Shown here piece by piece: positions 58,680 through 64,000 of a stretch of DNA of 64,000 nucleotides. Position numbers and translations under genes: made by a program. Within the stretch, counting starts at the first letter, position 1; each line of letters opens with the position of its first letter. This stretch comes from Micromonospora lupini str. Lupac 08 (GTDB lineage: Bacteria > Actinomycetota > Actinomycetes > Mycobacteriales > Micromonosporaceae). Where the stretch lies: NCBI RefSeq assembly GCF_000297395.2, contig NZ_HF570108.1:1953715-2017714 (forward strand), given 5' to 3'. The notes under the pieces were generated by a model. The model was given only the letters and a program-made list of their open reading frames with translations. It ran no database searches and was not told the origin of the DNA.

Positions 58680-60496
58680 GAACTCGCCCCCTCGGTGCTC
58701 GGAATGATGCGCTTGAACTTGCCGCCGTTCTCCACCGCCAACGTCGCGATGGGTCGACCCGCGTCGGTCAACAGCCCGTCCACGTCCACGCCCTCGGTGG
58801 TCACGACCGTCTCGTTCGCCGCGAAGATCCGCCGCTGGCTGCCGAGGTCGCGCATGGCGTTGGCGAAGTCCTTCCCCCCGGTGCCCGCGGTGTTGCCGAA
58901 GTTGCAGGAGATCAAGGCGATCGACTTCCCCGGGTCCGAGGCCGAGTTGCTGGCCTTGAAGATCTCGTTGTGATGCAGGACCTTCGCGAACTGCCCGCCC
59001 GAAACATGCAGCACCGTGCCGTCTTTCAGCCGCACCGCGGCACCGTTCGGGTTGCCGTGCGCGATGACCAGGGTCGGCTCGCTCTTGAGCCGGGCCCAGG
59101 GCGCGACGTCGAACTCGTTGCCCGCGAAGTTGGTCTCCCTCCCGGGCAGGCGCCGGATCGCCTTGGTCCCGGGTTCGGCGATCGTCCCGCCGATGTTCCT
59201 GCCGAAGGCGAGGTTGGCGTCGGTCCGGGCCCAGCTCGTGAAGCTGTCGTTGTCGGTGGCCCTGCTCGGGAAGAGCACACCGATCTGCCTACCGTTGTTG
59301 TCCACAAGCGGGGTGGATTCGACGTCCGAGGCGTGGAACGTCTTCAGGTGTCCCTTGCTGTTCTGACCGAGGATGATTGTCGGATCGTTCGCCTGCTTCT
59401 TCCGGGCGTTCTGGAGATCCCGGGCGAACCGCAGGTCGAACAACTTGTCGTCGATCCGGTTGAACACACCCCTGATGGTCTTGCCGATGCCGACCTCGGT
59501 GACCTTCGCGTCGATGCCGCGACCCGGTGCGGCGGCGGCGCCTCCGGTGACCTCCCTGGTGCTGTCCTTGATGCCGTCGGCAATCCTGCCGGGGCGTACC
59601 TTGCCGAGCTTGCTGGCGAGCTTGATGACCCGGCTGACGATCCGTCCACCCGGAATCAGTCCGAGTGCCAGCCCACCGGCGGCGAGGGCGATCTCGGCCG
59701 GGTCGCCGCCGAGGGCGGCCGCGGCGAGTTCGATGCCGCCGGAGAGGAAGCCGATCGCCGAACCGAGGGGCGGGAAGATGAACGACGCGACCACCGAGAG
59801 CACGTCCAGGATCGTGGTGATCCATTCGATAACCGTGCTCTGGAGGAAGTCGACGAACGCGTGGAACGCCTCGACGATCTTGTCCCAGAGGGAGCGTTGC
59901 GGTGCGTCCTTCGCCAGCTGGTTCAGTGTCTCCGCGGCGGTCCGGGCCGCCTGGTCGCGCAGGGCGGTCGCCTGGCCGAGCAGTGCCTTCGCCCCGTCCA
60001 ACGCCTGTTGGGCGTCGGCCGCCCGGCTCCGGGCGGCGCTCGCGTCGTCGGTGACCTGCTCCTTCGCGTCCGGGGCGGTTGCGGTGTCGGCGTTCATCGT
60101 GACAAGCGCCGCCACCGCCGAGGCGACCGACGCCTGCGCCGCGCTCCGGTCTCCGGCCGCCTGCCGCGCCTGGTCGAGAGCACGCAGCGACATCGTCTGC
60201 GCCTCCTCCAGCGACGGCAGATAGCGCAGGTAGGCGTCCGCCGCCGCGGCGTACGAGTTCGCCATCCCGTCCAGGCGCCCGGGCAGCTTGCCGATCAGAT
60301 CCCGGAAGGCATCCATCGCCTTGCCCTGGCCGACGTCGACCTGGCTTCCGGACGCGAGCAGGTCGTGGGCCTCCTGGGTGGTTCTGGCGAGTTCCTGGTA
60401 TGCCCGGGTGATCTCCGCAAAGGACTCGGAGTCACCCGGCACGGGATCTGAATCGAGCTGCAACACGGACCACTCGGCGTCGCCCGGACGCGTCAT
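58676..60496 (-). CDS. Large type VII-secreted effector with possible clan CD peptidase-like C-terminus
   Basis: 606 residues; GGGGAGG lies 6 bases before the ATG. The N-terminal 130 residues are helical with a T7SS signal domain (DPVPGDSESFAEITRAYQELARTTQEAHDLL). A long coiled-coil region (130-210), a hydrophobic segment (about 225-300, TTILDVLSVVASFIFPPLGSA and LAAGGLALGLIPGG), then a C-terminal 240-residue domain with VIAHGNPNG and IALISCNFGNTAGTGGKDFANAMRDLG, the His-Gly and Cys spacing of caspase-like (C80/CHAT/DUF4347) peptidases. Polymorphic toxin or self-processing effector is inferred, not shown. Confidence 0.78.
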   Translation of the reverse strand: MTRPGDAEWSVLQLDSDPVPGDSESFAEITRAYQELARTTQEAHDLLASGSQVDVGQGKAMDAFRDLIGKLPGRLDGMANSYAAAADAYLRYLPSLEEAQTMSLRALDQARQAAGDRSAAQASVASAVAALVTMNADTATAPDAKEQVTDDASAARSRAADAQQALDGAKALLGQATALRDQAARTAAETLNQLAKDAPQRSLWDKIVEAFHAFVDFLQSTVIEWITTILDVLSVVASFIFPPLGSAIGFLSGGIELAAAALGGDPAEIALAAGGLALGLIPGGRIVSRVIKLASKLGKVRPGRIADGIKDSTREVTGGAAAAPGRGIDAKVTEVGIGKTIRGVFNRIDDKLFDLRFARDLQNARKKQANDPTIILGQNSKGHLKTFHASDVESTPLVDNNGRQIGVLFPSRATDNDSFTSWARTDANLAFGRNIGGTIAEPGTKAIRRLPGRETNFAGNEFDVAPWARLKSEPTLVIAHGNPNGAAVRLKDGTVLHVSGGQFAKVLHHNEIFKASNSASDPGKSIALISCNFGNTAGTGGKDFANAMRDLGSQRRIFAANETVVTTEGVDVDGLLTDAGRPIATLAVENGGKFKRIIPSTEGASS

Positions 60497-60695
60497 GACG
60501 AACCTCCCCATCGCATCGTCAGGCCGGCGCCCGAACCGTCCGCCGGGAGCCGAGTCGCACACGTAGCTCGACGGAGATCGGTTCACCCGCTGAACCGCAC
60601 CGGCCGCCGATCCGTGTACGGCGCAGTTGCCGTGACGGTCTGGAGGGTGCGGAGATGAGCGAACGGGATGGCAGGCCGGCGGGGGAGTGGGCGCG

Positions 60696-61001
60696 ATGAG
60701 CGTGATCCACGTACCCGGCGCGGAGCTGGAGCGGGTCCACGAACTGCTGCGGCGCACGAAGGAGCTGATGGACAGCGCGTCGATCAGGTCGATGGGCGCG
60801 GTCGTCGACACGCTCGGGCAGCGCAGTCTGGAGGATGCCGCCCACCACTTCGAGAAGCGGTGGGGCGACGGCCGGCACGTCGTGGCCAAGGACCTCGAAG
60901 GGGTACGCGACGCCGCCAAGGCCGTCGCCGACGCCTTCCGGGAGGCCGACACGCAGACGGTCAACGCGTTGACGGCTCCGGCTGAGGGGGCGGCGCCGTG
61001 A
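60696..61001 (+). CDS. WXG100/EspC-like T7SS protein
   Basis: 101 residues, entirely helical: two helices around residues 5-35 and 40-90 with FEKRWGDGRHVVAKDLEGVRDAAKAVADAFREAD, the helix-turn with W and the C-terminal tail typical of EspC/EsxA-like substrates. GGAG precedes the ATG. Stop overlaps the next GTG by 4 bases. Confidence 0.8.
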   Translation: MSVIHVPGAELERVHELLRRTKELMDSASIRSMGAVVDTLGQRSLEDAAHHFEKRWGDGRHVVAKDLEGVRDAAKAVADAFREADTQTVNALTAPAEGAAP

Positions 61002-61669
61002 GCGCGACGGACACCCATGCTCCCGCTCCGACCCCTACCGGTTTCGAGCTGCGTACGCCGCAGGCGTGGGTCGACTTCTCGACGGCCGACGAGGCGAGCG
61101 AGAACCGGCTGCGCGAGGAGGCACGAGGGCACGCCCTGGCCGCCGAGTTCACCGCGGACCAGGCGGAACGGTTCGCCGAGCAGGTGCGCCGGTCGGTACG
61201 CCAGGCGCGACGCTCCGGCGCGGTCCACGCGGCCGGTGTCTTCCAGCTGTACGAGGACGGCCCGCTGACCGCGACGGTGCTGGTTACGGTGGCTACCCCG
61301 CCGGCCAGCGGTGACATCCTCGGCGCGCTGACCGCGGTGGGGCAGCCCGCCCGGGCCGACGGGACCTGGCGGCGGGTGACCACTGCGGTGATTCCCGGGA
61401 TCGGCACCGTGGGCCGGGTGTACGGCATCCAGAACGTCACCCAGGACGGCGCGACTATGCGGTGCGCGGTGATGCACACGGTCGTGCCGATGCCCGGCTC
61501 GGCGGACGTCGTGGTGGTCACCGGTTCGAGCCCGAACCTCGCGGAGGCCGAGGAGATCTTCGAACTCTTCGGCACGATCACCGAGACGCTGACGTTCACC
61601 TGGGACGACGACCGTCCGGCGCTGACCGCCCGGACGGAATCCACGGGGGAGACCGCAGCGGACGCGTGA
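60998..61669 (+). CDS. T7SS-linked protein of unknown function
   Basis: 223 residues with GTG start, coupled to the WXG/EspC-like gene. Alpha/beta protein (VDFSTADEASENRLREEA, GVFQLYEDGPLTATVLVTVATP, MRCAVMHTVVPMPGSADVVVVTGSSPNL). Similar small proteins accompany actinomycete ESX-like loci and might be substrate chaperones comparable to EspG; the resemblance is contextual. Confidence 0.7.
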   Translation: MSATDTHAPAPTPTGFELRTPQAWVDFSTADEASENRLREEARGHALAAEFTADQAERFAEQVRRSVRQARRSGAVHAAGVFQLYEDGPLTATVLVTVATPPASGDILGALTAVGQPARADGTWRRVTTAVIPGIGTVGRVYGIQNVTQDGATMRCAVMHTVVPMPGSADVVVVTGSSPNLAEAEEIFELFGTITETLTFTWDDDRPALTARTESTGETAADA

Positions 61670-61683
61670 TCCGGCCAGACAGA

Positions 61684-61716
61684 TCAGGGGGACACCGCGA
61701 TCCGGTGTCCCCCTGA
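61684..61716. terminator. Bidirectional terminator hairpin
   Basis: Perfect 14-bp stem TCAGGGGGACACCG / CGGTGTCCCCCTGA, loop CGATC, between two convergent T7SS genes. Confidence 0.85.
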
Positions 61717-61741
61717 CCGTTTCCGCCACGGCCCGCCTACC

Positions 61742-64000
61742 TCACTCCTCCGCCGCCGTGGCCTGGGGCTCGGCCCTGTCGGGCGTCACCGACGCCCGCA
61801 GCGCCGCCGGATCGGTCCGGGGCACCTGCACCAGGCGGACGGTGCCGTCGCCCAGGTGCAGCAACGCCCGGCCCAGGCGTCCCACGCCGAGCTGGCCACG
61901 GGTCAGCTTGGCGCCGATGAGCTCTCCGTCGCCGAGGCCCTGGGGACTGAGCAGCGCACCCTGCCGGTTGCGCCGGGCGTCGACGTGCCAGCCGCCGAAG
62001 CCGCCGGACAGGCCGTCGATGGTGCCGGCCATGATCAGTCCGAGGCCCTTTTCCGTGCCGGCCCGCGCGATCTCCCCGAGGTCGCTTCCCGCATCGCACT
62101 TGAGCAGCAACTCGGCATCGTCAAGCACGACCACTGCCGGCCCGTTCCTGGCCTCGAGCGCCGCCGTCAGTCCGGCGGAGGTGAGGTTCTCGCTCGTGAC
62201 GAGGTCGAGCACCCCCGGCAGACCTGCCAGTTCGCGCAGTGGCGATCTGCGGGGCGCCGCCACGACCACAGGCGTTCCCCTGCGCAGCAGGCCCGCCACC
62301 ATCGTCAGCAGCGCGGTGCTCCGACCCGAGCGCGGCGGCCCGGCCAGCACCAGACTCGGAATGACCGTCAGGTCCGGCCCGAGCGCGGCGAGTTCGTCAC
62401 CGCCGACCCCCAGCATCGTCCACAGTGGCTCGGCGGGCCGGGCGAGCGCCTCGGTGTCCGCCAGGGTCAGCTCGTCCGGCAGCACGTCGATCCGGAACGG
62501 GCGACTGGAGGCCCCGAGGTCCGCGTCCCGCTGGCGGGCCGCCTCGGCGATCTCGACGAGTACGCGCGCCTGGCCCTGACCGGACACGTCGTCGCCGAGC
62601 AGCGCGATCTGCGCCTCGGCGCCGTCGGACGCCCGGATCGCGCGGCCCGCCTCGATCTCGTCCGGCAGTTGCCGGTGGTTGATGCCGACCATGCTGTAGT
62701 CGCCGCGTTCGGTAAGCCGCAGCACCAGCTTGTCGTCAGTCGTGGACGAGATCCGGCTGGAGAACATCGCCCGGTCACCCGCGAGCACCACGTGGATGCC
62801 CGCCCCGGCGCCCTCGCGCAGCAGCGTCAGCAGGCCGGCCATGATCGTGCCGTTGTCGTAGTCGGCGAAGGTCTTGTCGAAGACCTCGAACCGGTCCAGC
62901 AGCAGCAGGAGGTGGGGCGGCCGCTCAGCCGCGGCCACACCGGCCCGGTACTCCACCATGCTCGCCGAGCCACTGGCGGCGAGCAGTTGCTGCCGCCGGC
63001 CCAGCTCCGCGACGAGGCGGGCGAACAGCCGGCCGAGCCGTTCGGCCTCGGTGCGCTGCACCACCGCCCCGCAGTGCGGCAGGCCACCGAGGGCGAGCAA
63101 CGCCCCGTTGCCGCAGTCCACCCCGTAGAGGTGGACGTCCGCCGCCGAGTGGACGCGGGCGAGTGCCCCGCCGATGGTCCGCAGCGTCTGCGATCGGCCG
63201 CTGCGCGAGGAGCCGATGATGTGCAGGTGCCCGAGCGTCCCGAGGTCCAGCGCCAACGGCACCTGGTCCTGCTGGGCGGGAAGGTCCACCAGCCCGTACG
63301 CCACCGCCGGAAGGTGGTAGCCGCTGCCGCGGGCCGGCGGCAGCGCGTCCACGGACAGCTTCGCCGGCAGCGCGGGCAGCCAGGGGCTGTGCTGCGCCGG
63401 GATGGCGAGCCGCTCACTGGCGTCCCGGATCGCCCCCACGAGCACCGCGAGGTCGGTCAGTTCGGCGGACGGCTCCGCCTCGCCGCTGCGCCGGCGGGGC
63501 GCCGGGCGGCCGAGATCCGGCCAGGAGAGCGGCGCCAGCCACGGCGCCGGCCGGGCGGTGGTGCGCGCGCCGGGACGGAACCCGCCTACCCGTCCCGCCT
63601 GGAACGGCACCAGCGACGACTGGGCGAGACGGACGAAGGCGCGACCCGGCGTCGACTTCGAGATCGAGGCCGCGTCCGGGGCGTTCAACACGTCCTGGCT
63701 CTCGCTGCTGTCGGTGACCCGCAGGGCGATGCGCAGGTTGGTGTTGGCCCGGATCTCCGGCGAGACCACGCCGCCCGGGCGCTGGGTCGCGAGCACCAGG
63801 TGGATGCCGAGCGACCGGCCCCGCTGCGCGATGTTGACCAGACCGGTCACGAAGTCGGGCAGGTCACGCACCATCGACGCGAACTCGTCGATCACGATGA
63901 GCAGCCGCGGCATCGGGACGCGGGACGGCTCGCGGCGCAGCAGCTCGACGTAGTCGTCGATGTCCTTCGCCCCGGCCTCGGCGAGGATGTGCTCGCGTCG
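61742..64000 (-). CDS. EccC-like FtsK/SpoIIIE ATPase of a type VII secretion system (N-terminus beyond window)
   Basis: 753 codons present; the frame is open to the window edge, so the N-terminal membrane part and the first Walker A lie outside. The end of ATPase domain 1 shows Walker B LLIVIDEFASMV and SLGIHLVLATQRPGGVV. Domain 2 has LHIIGSSRSGRSQTLRTIGG and domain 3 LVLAGPPRSGRSTALLTMVAG, both with Arg in place of the Walker A Lys. EccC powers secretion of WXG substrates; in the family only domain 1 is usually fully active. Faces the WXG-like and accessory genes convergently. Confidence 0.92.
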   Translation of the reverse strand, partial: RREHILAEAGAKDIDDYVELLRREPSRVPMPRLLIVIDEFASMVRDLPDFVTGLVNIAQRGRSLGIHLVLATQRPGGVVSPEIRANTNLRIALRVTDSSESQDVLNAPDAASISKSTPGRAFVRLAQSSLVPFQAGRVGGFRPGARTTARPAPWLAPLSWPDLGRPAPRRRSGEAEPSAELTDLAVLVGAIRDASERLAIPAQHSPWLPALPAKLSVDALPPARGSGYHLPAVAYGLVDLPAQQDQVPLALDLGTLGHLHIIGSSRSGRSQTLRTIGGALARVHSAADVHLYGVDCGNGALLALGGLPHCGAVVQRTEAERLGRLFARLVAELGRRQQLLAASGSASMVEYRAGVAAAERPPHLLLLLDRFEVFDKTFADYDNGTIMAGLLTLLREGAGAGIHVVLAGDRAMFSSRISSTTDDKLVLRLTERGDYSMVGINHRQLPDEIEAGRAIRASDGAEAQIALLGDDVSGQGQARVLVEIAEAARQRDADLGASSRPFRIDVLPDELTLADTEALARPAEPLWTMLGVGGDELAALGPDLTVIPSLVLAGPPRSGRSTALLTMVAGLLRRGTPVVVAAPRRSPLRELAGLPGVLDLVTSENLTSAGLTAALEARNGPAVVVLDDAELLLKCDAGSDLGEIARAGTEKGLGLIMAGTIDGLSGGFGGWHVDARRNRQGALLSPQGLGDGELIGAKLTRGQLGVGRLGRALLHLGDGTVRLVQVPRTDPAALRASVTPDRAEPQATAAEE

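Noticed and set aside
58676..61729. A very long minus frame starting at 61729 upstream of the T7SS effector
   Set aside because: The part above 60496 is antisense to the WXG-like and accessory genes and has no domain; the ribosome site and T7SS signal region place the start at 60496.

Overview
The window is a high-GC actinobacterial chromosome segment. The gene content (large AfsR/SARP regulators, F420-type nitroreductase, P450 with 3Fe-4S ferredoxin, GH44/GH53/GH18 secreted enzymes with CBM2 modules, an ESX-like secretion locus) fits a soil member of the Micromonosporaceae, most likely Micromonospora or a close relative. That assignment is inferred from gene families, not from a marker gene.

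Left part (1-11,000): a truncated secreted NlpC/P60-FG-GAP protein, a 1054-residue SARP regulator, a lipoprotein, a frameshifted methyltransferase, a CynX-like MFS exporter, a DDN-type nitroreductase, and a P450-ferredoxin pair followed by a 43-codon ORF and an intrinsic terminator.

The unusual region is 11,025-15,830: 28 tRNA genes on one strand within 4.7 kb, covering 18 amino acids (no Met or Phe). Among them lie an HNH endonuclease gene with an in-frame amber codon, a PD-(D/E)XK homing endonuclease gene set between two tRNA-like halves, a truncated antisense LAGLIDADG gene, a tRNA with a nine-base anticodon loop, and a shortened RNase P RNA-like element. A 16-bp inverted repeat brackets all of it except tRNA-Trp, and a 16-bp-stem hairpin ends it. 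This looks like a mobile tRNA array with parasitic homing genes and possibly its own RNase P RNA fragment; I regard it as the best candidate for an undescribed system here.

Middle part (15,870-43,500): secreted carbohydrate enzymes (GH44-FN3-CBM2, GH18 chitinase, FN3-CBM2 protein, GH53 galactanase, CBM2-Cip1-like protein) interspersed with a DksA/TraR-like zinc protein, methyltransferases, DUF1996 and I36-like secreted proteins, two NarL-type two-component systems, small-molecule kinases, a CDP-alcohol phosphatidyltransferase operon, an MFS transporter and a TetM/OtrA-like ribosomal protection GTPase. A CebR-like operator lies in front of the GH44 gene.

Right part (43,500-64,000): YdeI-like protein, Na+/H+ antiporter, a winged-helix regulator operon with clear palindromic operators, ECF sigma with SnoaL-like tail, a second SARP, oxidoreductases with a GlxA-type AraC regulator, a lipoprotein linked to an ECF sigma/anti-sigma pair, and a type VII secretion locus: associated protein, large secreted effector with a possible caspase-fold tail, EspC/WXG-like protein, an accessory protein, and a partial EccC-like FtsK/SpoIIIE ATPase running off the window end.
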